Under the pieces are notes generated by a model. It was not told where the DNA came from. It was given only the letters and a program-made list of their open reading frames with translations, and did no database searches. Source: Bacteroidales bacterium UBA1680 (GTDB taxonomy: Bacteria; Bacteroidota; Bacteroidia; Bacteroidales; UBA932). Taken from it: a stretch of 64,000 nt of DNA. Position 1 is the first letter of the stretch. Each line of letters opens with the position of its first letter. The position numbers and the translations under genes are program-made. The stretch lies in assembly GCA_002320605.1 (NCBI GenBank), contig DCKG01000034.1, positions 62,001-126,000 on the forward strand. Reading direction: 5' to 3'. Below are positions 34,710 to 42,932 of this stretch, one piece after another.

Positions 34710-35921
34710 ATGAAAAATTACTTTAGAGCATCAGCATATTACGTAATTGCCACCCTAGTAAGTATGATGGTCATAGCGTGTGACGATGATGAATATACCC
34801 CAAATATCGGGATACCAGATATGACTAATCTCACGATTGACAATCAATTCCCTATTATAGCATGGACCGGCATCGACTACGAGGATACTTTTGAAAAGAT
34901 GGATAAGATGAAAGATTGTGGTATCAACATATATCTTGGATGGTATGATTCTTTTGAGAAGCTAGATCACGTCATGAACTATGCAGACAAAAATGGAGTG
35001 AAGTTGATCGTTCAATGCGAAGAACTATTGTCAAGCCCTGAAACCATCGTTCCAGAGATGATGAAACATCCATCACTATTCGCGTATTACATCGAAGATG
35101 AAATAGAAGAAGGGGATTTCGCCAAGAATGCTACAGTAATTAACACTATCAGTTCTATCGACAGCAAGCATCCTTGCTATATCAATCTATACCCGAACTG
35201 GGCCTGGGGCAGCATAGATAGCTACGAATATAAGCTAGTTTCTTATGTCTCATCCGTCCCGGTGAAATTTCTGTCCTTTGACCAATACCCTATTATCCAG
35301 CAAAAGGGAGAAATTTCGTTGAGGGAATACTGGTATAAGAATTTAGAGGACATCAGGCGAGTTTCAAGAGCGAAGAATATGCCGTTCTGGGCATTCGCAT
35401 TGTCACTCTCACACCAATTAGGTGACATTCTTTATCCTGTACCTACTCTTGGGCATATCCGATTACAGATGTTTTCAAATCTTGCCTATGGAGCCCAAGG
35501 TTTTCAGTACTTCACATATTGGGGAATCTTTCATGATGAGCCGACAGAAGTATATGACATAGTGAAAACTGTAAATAAGGAACTACAGTCTCTTTCAAAA
35601 ATATTCCTCGGTGCATCTATAGATGGGGTATGGCACACTGGCTCAAATATTCCTTATGGTACAAAGGCACTAAAAGAAATGCCTAGAGGAATAAGTTCTA
35701 TCAAGACCTCAGATAGTGGCGCACTTGTGTCGCATATTGTCAACAAAGGCAAAGAATATGTCGCTATTGTCAACAAGAGCTTCGACAAGACTATGGACTT
35801 AAGTATCAGTTTTGACAAAACAACTGGAAAAATTGACAAATCAGGCAATAGTACCACCATTTTAAAAGAAGATGTCACAGTAGACCCAGGCGATATAGTA
35901 ATATATCAGTTAAACGAGTAG
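34710..35921 (+). CDS. Unclassified TIM-barrel lipoprotein, candidate glycoside hydrolase (paralogue 2)
   Basis: A 403-residue lipoprotein (lipobox MVIAC, then an Asp/Glu-rich surface-export-like DDDEYTP). It shares with the preceding protein the blocks YINLYPNWAWG, KF-SFDQYPI, YWYKNLE-IRR, PF-AFALS-SH, YPVPTLGHIRLQMFSNLAYGAQGFQYFTYWG and a C-terminal VDPGDIVIYQLN. The first protein's KDEPE is replaced here by EDEIEE, keeping the second-position Glu. The gene pair probably arose by tandem duplication. It is the last gene of the locus; no strong terminator is seen after it on this strand. Confidence 0.6.
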   Translation: MKNYFRASAYYVIATLVSMMVIACDDDEYTPNIGIPDMTNLTIDNQFPIIAWTGIDYEDTFEKMDKMKDCGINIYLGWYDSFEKLDHVMNYADKNGVKLIVQCEELLSSPETIVPEMMKHPSLFAYYIEDEIEEGDFAKNATVINTISSIDSKHPCYINLYPNWAWGSIDSYEYKLVSYVSSVPVKFLSFDQYPIIQQKGEISLREYWYKNLEDIRRVSRAKNMPFWAFALSLSHQLGDILYPVPTLGHIRLQMFSNLAYGAQGFQYFTYWGIFHDEPTEVYDIVKTVNKELQSLSKIFLGASIDGVWHTGSNIPYGTKALKEMPRGISSIKTSDSGALVSHIVNKGKEYVAIVNKSFDKTMDLSISFDKTTGKIDKSGNSTTILKEDVTVDPGDIVIYQLNE

Positions 35922-36158
35922 CCCATCTCAAAAAAGAGTCTACATCAACCGATGTGAATCCAAAAACGTTTGTTAAAGGTTTCAGCAAAAATAACGGAGT
36001 GTCTTTATCTTGTGCAAGAGTTGTGACAGACAGAACAAACTGGATGCTGTTTTCTCGTCACGCTATAGTCAGAAACAGGTTTTGAACACATACTTTCCAA
36101 TTGATCTGTTATTTTCTTGTTATCGGCGACTTCTCAATTAAAAGCTTCATGAGGCAAT
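35922..36158. other. Intergenic stretch with a possible decayed coding fragment
   Basis: Between the PUL and yebC. The plus-strand frame from about 35999 to 36138 reads, without a start codon, ..CKSCDRQNKLDAVFSSRYSQKQVLNTY.. to a stop, 40-odd codons that could be the tail of a lost gene. No family is recognised and no flanking repeats are seen. Confidence 0.2.
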
Positions 36159-36183
36159 AAAAAAACCGGTCCGAAAGGACCGG
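36159..36183 (-). terminator. Terminator of the TPR-yebC transcript
   Basis: Minus-strand hairpin CCGGTCC-TTTC-GGACCGG followed by seven T residues, 22 bases past the yebC stop. Confidence 0.9.
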
Positions 36184-36204
36184 CGATATATTCATTTAAT
36201 TCTT

Positions 36205-36960
36205 TTATTCATCTGCTGGTTTCACGGTGCTGTAGACGTTGGTGACGTCATCGTCATCTTCAAGCAAGCCCGTCAACTTGTCGAGAGTCTCTCTCTGTTC
36301 TGGAGTCACGTCTTTCAGCTCGACATTAGGAATGCGCTCGAAACCACCGGAAATCAATTCGTAACCGTTATCCTCGATGAACTTCTGGATAGCTCCGTAA
36401 GACTCGTATGCCCCGTAAATCACGATGTCTTTCGTAACGTTCCCGTCCTGATCCTCGTTTTCCTCTTCGAAAACCTCCGGGTCATCATCGTAATCACAGA
36501 GAGCCAGCTGGAATTCCTCAATGTCCATCCCTTCTTTCTCTTTGATGCGGAACACGCATTTATGATCGAACATGAAGCTCACGCTTCCGCTGGTTCCTAA
36601 GGTGCCGCCGCATTTAGTGAAATAGCTGCGCACATTGGCCACCGTCCTTTGATTGTTGTCGGTCGCAGCCTCGACCAGATAAGCGATGCCGAAAGGACCA
36701 TAGCCTTCGTACACCAGTTCCTTAAAATCACCTTGATCTTTCTCAAGAGCCTTTTTGATGGCCCTATCGACATTATCCTTAGGCATATTCTCGGACCTTG
36801 CCTCTGCAACTAAGGCACGAAGCCTTGGATTGCCTACCACATCCGGGCCGCCCTGCTTAACGGCGATGGTGATTTCCTTCCCTATCTTGGTGAAGGTCTT
36901 CGCCATGTGCCCCCACCTCTTGAACTTCCTTTCCTTTCTGAATTCAAACGCTCTTCCCAT
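36205..36960 (-). CDS. YebC/PmpR-family protein
   Basis: A 251-residue member of the YebC family (transcription regulator PmpR; also implicated in relieving ribosome stalling). The N-terminal block GRAFEFRKERKFKRWGHMAKTFTKIGKEITIAVKQGGPDVVGNPRLRALVAEARSENMPKDNVDRAIKKAL and the later YEGYGPFGIAYLVEAATDNNQRTVANVRSYF are diagnostic. It has the usual acidic C-terminus and ends in an extra acidic stretch (LLEDDDDVTNVYSTV). It follows the TPR gene by 2 bases and ends at a strong terminator. Confidence 0.95.
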   Translation of the reverse strand: MGRAFEFRKERKFKRWGHMAKTFTKIGKEITIAVKQGGPDVVGNPRLRALVAEARSENMPKDNVDRAIKKALEKDQGDFKELVYEGYGPFGIAYLVEAATDNNQRTVANVRSYFTKCGGTLGTSGSVSFMFDHKCVFRIKEKEGMDIEEFQLALCDYDDDPEVFEEENEDQDGNVTKDIVIYGAYESYGAIQKFIEDNGYELISGGFERIPNVELKDVTPEQRETLDKLTGLLEDDDDVTNVYSTVKPADE

Positions 36961-36962
36961 AA

Positions 36963-37667
36963 TTATTTGGTCTCCTGCTGGCTTTCAATCCTAGAAATGT
37001 ACTTATCGATATCATAACCCTCGATAGACTGAGGATACTTGTCTTTGATCCTCTTGTAATATGTGAGAGCTTTCGCATTGTCTCCCATCGCCTCGCAGGT
37101 GACGCCCGCCTTCAGAAGGTAAGTCGCAGCGAACATATTATCTATCTTAGAGGCGGCCTGATCGTAGTAATTCAGACCCTCTTTGTACTTCTCCAAGCCA
37201 ACGTATGCGTCTCCGATGCATGCAAGAGAACGAGCAGCAAGAATCTCATCCTTGCCTTTGTATTTTTTCAGGTAGTCGATCGCTTCTTGGTATTTGCCAA
37301 GCTGAAGTCCGCAGACGCCAGCATAGAAATAGACATCCTTCCCGCCTTTAGCCCCGAAATCGTCGATTATCTGAGCGAAGCCAAGCACGTTGCCATCTCC
37401 ATTTAGCGCAAGCTCATACTCTCCGTTACGAAAATTGGCCTCTGCAGGATACATCTGAGCGATAGCCTCGTCGCTCTTAGGCTGATAAATGAATTTGTAA
37501 TAGGCCACCACAGCCAATCCTATGATCAGGATCGCGATGAAAGCACCATAAATTGTTTTTTTGTTCTTACGGAAGAACTCGTCAGTCTTAGATACGGTCT
37601 CTTCTACCTTTTCCTGACGAATCTGCTCTTTGTCCTTCTCGTCTGCTTTTGACTTTGCCATATTCAT
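36963..37667 (-). CDS. Membrane-anchored tetratricopeptide-repeat protein (YfgM-like)
   Basis: A 234-residue protein: a charged cytoplasmic N-terminus (KSKADEKDKEQIRQEKVEETVSK), one transmembrane helix at about 38-58 (TIYGAFIAILIIGLAVVAYYKFIY) and a periplasmic domain of about four TPR units (LGKYQEAIDYLKKYKG, LEKYKEGLNYYDQAA, MGDNAKALTYYKRI). The layout resembles YfgM/TPR_21 proteins associated with the SecYEG translocon. The ATG at 37661 is an alternative start. It shares a promoter and transcript with yebC. Confidence 0.82.
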   Translation of the reverse strand: MNMAKSKADEKDKEQIRQEKVEETVSKTDEFFRKNKKTIYGAFIAILIIGLAVVAYYKFIYQPKSDEAIAQMYPAEANFRNGEYELALNGDGNVLGFAQIIDDFGAKGGKDVYFYAGVCGLQLGKYQEAIDYLKKYKGKDEILAARSLACIGDAYVGLEKYKEGLNYYDQAASKIDNMFAATYLLKAGVTCEAMGDNAKALTYYKRIKDKYPQSIEGYDIDKYISRIESQQETK

Positions 37668-37737
37668 GAATTATTACATTTCGTCTCTGTATCAGCAACT
37701 TCCCTTGATTTCAGGAGCGGCTGCCGCAATAGGATTG

Positions 37738-37768
37738 CAAAATTATTAAAATTTGTTCAATCATGCAA
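37738..37768 (-). promoter_or_regulatory. Promoter of the TPR-yebC unit
   Basis: On the minus strand TTG (37766-37768), a 20-bp spacer and TAATTTTG (37738-37745). This leaves a 5' UTR of about 65 bases that contains the palindromic GCGGCAGCCGC. Confidence 0.6.
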
Positions 37769-37801
37769 TTCTACGAAATATATTTCAATCAGGATTTTGG
37801 C

Positions 37802-37809
37802 TATCTTTG
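37802..37809 (+). promoter_or_regulatory. recF -7 box
   Basis: TATCTTTG matches TAnnTTTG and lies 20 bases before the recF ATG. No clear -33 box. Confidence 0.5.
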
Positions 37810-37829
37810 TAATGCTTTGCTAGAAAAAC

Positions 37830-38927
37830 ATGGCTATCCTAAAGAAAATAGTAATACAAGATTTCAGGAATATCGCATTCCAGGAACTGACTTTCTCGCC
37901 TAACATCAACTGCGTCTCTGGCAGCAACGGCGAGGGAAAAACGAACCTGATGGAGTCAATATGGTACCTGAGCATGACGAAAAGCGCTTTCTTCCAATCC
38001 GACAAATTCAATTTCCGGCACGGATGCTCTTCCTTCGCTCTCTCGGGAACATATTCAATGCCGTCGGGTCCCGATACCCGCATCTCGATCCAAGTCAGCG
38101 AGAAAGACGGGAAAAAAGTGCGGAAAGACGATAAAGCATATTCAAAATTATCCTCCCACATCGGGCAGTTCCCTATCGTGATGGTCTCCCCTGCCGACAT
38201 CTCACTAGTGAGCGAGAGCGGAGAGGACAGGCGCCGTTTCATGAACGCCGTGCTTTCCCAAATGGATCCCGAATATCTTGCAGCGATGCAGCAGTACAAC
38301 CGCCTGCTCTTTCAGCGGAACAAGATGCTGAAAGACCAGAACTGCGATGAAGCACTTTTAGATGTGTTCGACGCCAAAATGAATGAATATGCCGGATTAA
38401 TCTTCGCTGCAAGGAAAGCCTTCGTTAAAGACCTGTTGCCTGTCGTCACTGAATATTATGCTTCGCTTTCTGGCAAATCGGAGACTGTCGCCATCGCATA
38501 CAAGTCCGACCTGGAAAACGACAGGCTCTCGAACATCCTGAAATCGTGCAGAGAAAAAGACAAATACCTGAAATTCACTACTGCAGGCATCCAGAGAGAC
38601 GATTTAGTCTTCGAGATGGACGGCTACCCAATCCGTCGCTGCGGCTCTCAGGGTCAGCAGAAATCTTTCTTGGTTTCATTGAAATTCGCCCAGTACGAGA
38701 TAATGAAGAATGATTACGGATACCCGCCCATTCTGCTCCTTGACGATGTCTTCGACAAATTAGACATGAACAGAATCTCGAACCTCATCGGAATGGTCGC
38801 GGGAAATGAGTTCGGACAAATTTTCATAACTGACAGCAATAAAGTGAGGATGCAGGGCATCGTGGACAAGTTGACCGAGGATAGGAAATATTTAGAATGC
38901 GTAAACGGAGAATTTAAAGATATTTAG
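37830..38927 (+). CDS. recF: DNA replication and repair protein RecF
   Basis: SMC-like ATPase that helps load RecA at gaps. The 365-residue protein has the N-terminal IQDFRNIAFQELTFSPNINCVSGSNGEGKTNLMESIWYLSM (Walker A GSNGEGKT), the signature motif region RRCGSQGQQKSFLVSLKFAQYE and Walker B PPILLLDDVFDKLD. It is followed one base later by a DUF721/DciA-like gene, a common recF neighbourhood near replication genes, although dnaA and dnaN are not in this window. Confidence 0.96.
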   Translation: MAILKKIVIQDFRNIAFQELTFSPNINCVSGSNGEGKTNLMESIWYLSMTKSAFFQSDKFNFRHGCSSFALSGTYSMPSGPDTRISIQVSEKDGKKVRKDDKAYSKLSSHIGQFPIVMVSPADISLVSESGEDRRRFMNAVLSQMDPEYLAAMQQYNRLLFQRNKMLKDQNCDEALLDVFDAKMNEYAGLIFAARKAFVKDLLPVVTEYYASLSGKSETVAIAYKSDLENDRLSNILKSCREKDKYLKFTTAGIQRDDLVFEMDGYPIRRCGSQGQQKSFLVSLKFAQYEIMKNDYGYPPILLLDDVFDKLDMNRISNLIGMVAGNEFGQIFITDSNKVRMQGIVDKLTEDRKYLECVNGEFKDI

Positions 38928-38928
38928 C

Positions 38929-39273
38929 ATGGACGACGAAAAATTCCCCCCCCGTCTAGCACACCGAGATGCTATCGGGATGCCTGACCTTATGAAAGCC
39001 TTCGTCAAGCATTTTAACCTTTCTGCCGGGCTGAACACTCAGAAAATTTTCGATGCATGGGATAAAGTCTCAGGCGCTGAAAGCTTCACGCTAAACAAAT
39101 TTTTCAAGGGAGGAACGCTGTACGTCACGGTATCGTCATCCATGGTTCGTACCCAGCTGGGATTTCAGAAAGACAGCCTGATAAAAGCGATGAATGGCTT
39201 GCTGGAAAAAGATCCCCTATTCATGAAAGACTGCAATACTGTAGGATACGTCAAGAAAATAATCCTTAGATAG
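38929..39273 (+). CDS. DUF721 / DciA-like protein
   Basis: A 114-residue protein of the DUF721 family, related to DciA, the ancestral loader of the replicative helicase DnaB. Characteristic features are the N-terminal helix (LMKAFVKHFNLSAGLNTQKIFDAWDKVSG) and the KH-like fold (FFKGGTLYVTVSSSMVRTQLGFQKDSLIKAMN). It begins one base after recF and is surely co-transcribed with it. The helicase-loading role is inferred from the family. Confidence 0.85.
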   Translation: MDDEKFPPRLAHRDAIGMPDLMKAFVKHFNLSAGLNTQKIFDAWDKVSGAESFTLNKFFKGGTLYVTVSSSMVRTQLGFQKDSLIKAMNGLLEKDPLFMKDCNTVGYVKKIILR

Positions 39274-39277
39274 AGAC

Positions 39278-40327
39278 ATGGGAAGCCGGAAAAGAATAGT
39301 CATAGATAATGAAGTGCCTTTCGTAGAAGGTGTCTTCGAGCCATTTGCCGAAGTGGAATATGTCCCCAGCGACAAAATCACACGCGAAGTAGTAAAAGAT
39401 GCCGATGGGATGATAATCCGCTCCAGAACTCAGTGCGATGCCAGCCTGCTGGAAGGCTCGTCTGTGAAATTTATAGCTACAGACACCATCATCACAAGCC
39501 ATATAGACCTGGATTATTGCAGCGAGCATGGCATAGGCGTTAAGAATGCAGCCGGCTGTAATGCTGGGGGCGTGATGAATTATGTGTTCTCTGCCCTCTA
39601 TGGAGTGGCTTCCAGGCAGACAATTAACCTGGACGGAGACACGATAGGCATCATCGGCTACGGCCATGTTGGCTCGCTGGTTGCTGAAATGGCCAGGTAT
39701 CTTGGTTTCAAGGTGCTTATCTGCGATCCTCCTCTGGCCTCAGTGATGAATAGTGGAGATTTCTGCTCGTTAGATTATCTGCTCAAGAACTCAGACATCG
39801 TCACCCTCCACCCGACGGTTGATAACGAGACCAGGAAGATGGCTAACGAAGACTTCTTCAATAAGATGAAAGATGGCGCCATATTCATAAATACTTCTAA
39901 TGGGGAGTTGGTTGACGAGGATGCTTTGAAAAAGGCTATTCCTCGACTCGGACCTGTGATCATAGATACTTGGGGTCACGAGCCGAATGTCGACAAGGAG
40001 CTGGTAGACATGGTAGACATAGCAACTGCACATATCGCCGGTTACTCTTATCAGGGAAAGCAGAATGGGACTGCCATTTGCGTCAGGGCTTTAGCCAGGT
40101 TCTTCGAGTACCCTCTGCTTTATGGATTTTTCCCAAAAACAGAGATTCAAGAACTGGAGTCGATAAAGTTGGATCTCAGGGGCAAGACCCAAGGAGAAAT
40201 CGCAGCCGTAATACAATATAATTATCCGATTTTCACAGACGATTTCATATTCCGGCTCGATCCTGGAAAGTTCGTGGAACTGCGCTCGAATTACAAATAC
40301 CGTAGAGAGTTTTATGTTGAATATTAG
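39278..40327 (+). CDS. pdxB: Divergent PdxB-like 4-phosphoerythronate dehydrogenase
   Basis: A 349-residue NAD-dependent 2-hydroxyacid dehydrogenase with the PdxB architecture: split substrate domain, Rossmann fold (IGIIGYGHVGSLVAEMARYLGFKVLICDPP) and a C-terminal DUF3410-like dimerisation domain. PdxB makes 2-oxo-3-hydroxy-4-phosphobutanoate for pyridoxal phosphate synthesis. Family landmarks CNAGGVMNYV and TAHIAGYSYQGKQNGT (catalytic His) and the Glu in WGHEP are present. The catalytic Arg of the usual N-x-x-RG-x-x-VD motif is Asn here (INTSNGELVDEDAL), and the usual TxGxDHxD motif reads TIITSHID. The enzyme may be altered or inactive. It starts 4 bases after the DUF721 gene. Confidence 0.75.
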   Translation: MGSRKRIVIDNEVPFVEGVFEPFAEVEYVPSDKITREVVKDADGMIIRSRTQCDASLLEGSSVKFIATDTIITSHIDLDYCSEHGIGVKNAAGCNAGGVMNYVFSALYGVASRQTINLDGDTIGIIGYGHVGSLVAEMARYLGFKVLICDPPLASVMNSGDFCSLDYLLKNSDIVTLHPTVDNETRKMANEDFFNKMKDGAIFINTSNGELVDEDALKKAIPRLGPVIIDTWGHEPNVDKELVDMVDIATAHIAGYSYQGKQNGTAICVRALARFFEYPLLYGFFPKTEIQELESIKLDLRGKTQGEIAAVIQYNYPIFTDDFIFRLDPGKFVELRSNYKYRREFYVEY

Positions 40328-40329
40328 AT

Positions 40330-40354
40330 CCTGAATCAAGTTCAGGATGACGGG
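40330..40354 (+). repeat. Dispersed REP-like palindrome, copy 2
   Basis: CCTGAA-TCAAG-TTCAGG followed by ATGACGGG, extended to an 8-bp stem ATCCTGAA/TTCAGGAT at 40328-40348. It lies between two convergent genes and matches 21127-21151 (minus strand) in 24 of 25 bases. It may act as a bidirectional transcript end. Confidence 0.6.
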
Positions 40355-40377
40355 GTGATTCGTTCGGGATCTATTTC

Positions 40378-41652
40378 CTAATACAAATCTCTGTATTTCA
40401 TTCCGGAGCCTGAGACACCTGAATAATAATCGTACTTGCTGGCAAGCGAGCCATACATCTGGCCAAGCACTTCAAGGTAAGGAGAACCATCAACCAAAGT
40501 CAGTCTGTAAACGGTGTCATCTACTTTGTAGAATTCATTTCCGTCTAGGGTAATCGTATCATAGTCGTCAGGCAGATCTTTTACGAGAGCGCCAGCCGGA
40601 GGGACTATCACCTCATAGTTACCATTCGATTTCTCGATATAGAAAACGCCGTCTTGATAGTAATAAGGCTGGTTAGCATAGGCGTAGCTCTGAACTAATC
40701 CGAGCCTGTCTGCTAACGAATGTGCATCGCTTGCTCTGGACGAATTTAGCGCGAAAGCTTTGTTCTGGGCTGCAATCGTAGCATTATTCTGAGCTATTAT
40801 CCTATTCTGCTCATCTATAACCCGATTGTTGGCGTCAATCGCCCTGAAAGTTCTGTAACTATCATAATAGTAAGCGAAATGAATAGGGGCGAAAACTGCG
40901 TCTGCGATTATGTCGGCTGCTATAGTGATTCCGAACGGAGGCCTGCATACGATGTAGATGCCATTGTATGGACGGTAATATATCCCATCGTAGCAGTAAT
41001 AGTCTATGCCCCAATATCTTACCCTTCTGTAACGAGGTGGCAGATAATCAACTCTGTAACCGTAATAGTGTGGCTCGTGTCTCCAGAATGAGCAAGGTGC
41101 ATCGTACCTTGCAAAATCTCTTTCTCTAGGAGGAATCCTATGCACGTTCCGGTCTTCACCTATCCTCATGAAATCGTTGCCTCGCTCCATTGGCTGCCTG
41201 TAGCCATCATTACTCCTAGATGCATTCTCCCTGTAAGTAGAAAGTCCATCGCGAGTGGCGTTCCCAACCCTCTGAGACTGCTCCCTGACAGCATTGCCAG
41301 AAGGAGAAGATTTTATCTCTCTTGCAGCTCTAGAAGAGGAACTTCTTACGGAAAAAGATCTGCTTCTGTTATTAACGTCAACTCTGCCGCGATCAGAAGG
41401 TACGGAGACGCTGCCTCTGCTCTGAGATGAGCTTCTGGACGTGGAAGGAGCGGAGACGCTGCCTCTGCTCTGAGGCGAGTTCCTTGAAGATGAACTGCGA
41501 GAGGACGAACTTCTGGAAGAAGAGGACCTCTGCGTGGTATTCTCCGAACGCTGCTCGTTAGAACGTCTGTTCTGCGAATATGTATCGACAGGACTTGCAA
41601 TCATGGCTAACGCCACTATTGATGCGATTGCAATGTGAAGGATGTTTTTCAT
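40378..41652 (-). CDS. Exported Arg/Ser-rich protein with Tyr-rich C-terminal domain (DUF6515-like)
   Basis: A 424-residue secreted protein with signal peptide ending near ASPVDTYSQ. Residues about 30-150 are low-complexity and basic (runs of SSSRSSSSR) with a 16-residue repeat containing SRGSVS-PS; at DNA level 24 identical bases recur with a 48-base period (41403, 41451). The C-terminal part is Tyr/Pro-rich (YYRPYNGIYIVCRPPFGITI, YYYQDGVFYIEKSNGNYEVIVPPAGALVKDLP), resembling DUF6515 proteins. A short Asn/Gln/Ala helix segment (NNRVIDEQNRIIAQNNATIAAQN) looks coiled-coil. It ends a minus-strand run of wall-related genes. The function is unknown; surface attachment is plausible. Confidence 0.7.
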   Translation of the reverse strand: MKNILHIAIASIVALAMIASPVDTYSQNRRSNEQRSENTTQRSSSSRSSSSRSSSSRNSPQSRGSVSAPSTSRSSSQSRGSVSVPSDRGRVDVNNRSRSFSVRSSSSRAAREIKSSPSGNAVREQSQRVGNATRDGLSTYRENASRSNDGYRQPMERGNDFMRIGEDRNVHRIPPRERDFARYDAPCSFWRHEPHYYGYRVDYLPPRYRRVRYWGIDYYCYDGIYYRPYNGIYIVCRPPFGITIAADIIADAVFAPIHFAYYYDSYRTFRAIDANNRVIDEQNRIIAQNNATIAAQNKAFALNSSRASDAHSLADRLGLVQSYAYANQPYYYQDGVFYIEKSNGNYEVIVPPAGALVKDLPDDYDTITLDGNEFYKVDDTVYRLTLVDGSPYLEVLGQMYGSLASKYDYYSGVSGSGMKYRDLY

Positions 41653-41674
41653 AACATTTCGGGTTAGTTAGTTA

Positions 41675-42928
41675 TCATTCGTACAAGTAATATTTTTGTG
41701 AACGTTTCTTGAAAGACTCGGTGTCTTTATTCCAATAATCCCTTATGTCTTCCACTCTAAAACGTTTTTCAAAATGCGTACGAACATAATCCGTGCCACA
41801 AACTTTGTCGAACATAGCAAGGCGGCCCTTGGAATCCTTGAACGGGTCATGCCCCGGGTAGAGTTCTTTCACTGCTTGCATCACATAAAACTGCGTGAGC
41901 GTGCAAGTAGCGGCTTCAAAATCTGTATAGTGATACTGAACGCCGTGCAAGAGTTTACCCTTTGCGCTACCTGAGAATGGCTTGAAATGAATGGTCCGAA
42001 AAGCCACTCCTGGGATGCCATAGCCATCAAGGCGAGCCTTGAGTGCATCTGCCTCAATCCATTCAGCTGCAAAAACCCCGAAAGGAAGAGTATAGCCTAT
42101 GCCAATATTCAGATAATTATTGAATTCACCGCAAATGCCTGCCGAAGGATAGCCAATGGCCGATTCTGCATATGGAATATTCGGAGATGGAAGAATCCAA
42201 GGAAGGCCGGTATCTGAATATAACATATTCCTATGCCATCCAGCCATTGGAATCACTGAGAGCTTGCATTTTAGAGGTGCATCATCTCCTTTCTCACCGC
42301 AGTTAAGGCCTTCTTCGTTCAGCATTATCGCCAGTTCTCCAACCGTGAGTCCGTAAATATAAGGAATCTTGAATTCACTTACGAAAGAATGGAAGCCGTC
42401 TTCTACCAAGCAGCCCTCTACTTTATTACCGCCCAATGGGTTAGGCCTGTCAAGAACCATCACTTCTATGCCTTGCTCAGCACAGGCACGCATCACGAGC
42501 CCGAGCGTGCTGATGAACGTATAGGAGCGGCTGCCGACATCTTGGATGTCATAAACCACGACATCAAGCCCCTCCAGCATAGATGGCGACGGCTTGCGAT
42601 TCGGACCGTAGATAGAATATACCGGAAGTCCAGTCTGAGAATCCTTGGAATCGGCGACGTAAGAACCGGCATAGGCATCACCTCGCACCCCATGTTCTGG
42701 ACCGAAAAGGGCCTTCAGACGCACTCCATGGGCATTAAACAAAATATCGATGGTGGATCGCAGCTGACTGTCGACTCCGCTGGGATTTGTAACGAGACCG
42801 ACGTTCCTGCCCACGAGTCCTTCGAACCCGCGTTCTTCCAGCACCTCTATTCCGGGACGCACCTTGGCGCCGCTCGGCAGCGACAAGGAAATAGCTAGCA
42901 CGCACGATAATATATTCCTGACATTCAT
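41675..42928 (-). CDS. namZ: NamZ-like exo-beta-N-acetylmuramidase (DUF1343)
   Basis: A 417-residue exported protein (signal MNVRNILSCVLAISLSLPSGA) of the DUF1343/YbbC family. The characterised member, Bacillus NamZ, releases MurNAc from the non-reducing end of peptidoglycan fragments. Conserved blocks: GLVGRNVGLVTNPSGVD, LKALFGPEHGVRG (with the presumed catalytic Glu), VVVYDIQDVGSRSYTFISTL, VMVLDRPNPLGG and WILPSPNIP. It lies 4 bases downstream of an AmpG/MurT-like permease, which would import the released sugar. Confidence 0.87.
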   Translation of the reverse strand: MNVRNILSCVLAISLSLPSGAKVRPGIEVLEERGFEGLVGRNVGLVTNPSGVDSQLRSTIDILFNAHGVRLKALFGPEHGVRGDAYAGSYVADSKDSQTGLPVYSIYGPNRKPSPSMLEGLDVVVYDIQDVGSRSYTFISTLGLVMRACAEQGIEVMVLDRPNPLGGNKVEGCLVEDGFHSFVSEFKIPYIYGLTVGELAIMLNEEGLNCGEKGDDAPLKCKLSVIPMAGWHRNMLYSDTGLPWILPSPNIPYAESAIGYPSAGICGEFNNYLNIGIGYTLPFGVFAAEWIEADALKARLDGYGIPGVAFRTIHFKPFSGSAKGKLLHGVQYHYTDFEAATCTLTQFYVMQAVKELYPGHDPFKDSKGRLAMFDKVCGTDYVRTHFEKRFRVEDIRDYWNKDTESFKKRSQKYYLYE

Positions 42929-42932
42929 AAGA

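Noticed and set aside
35999..36138. Possible transposase or integrase remnant after the PUL
   Set aside because: Only about 45 codons without a start, no terminal repeats and no family match that I can defend; kept only as a low-confidence note.
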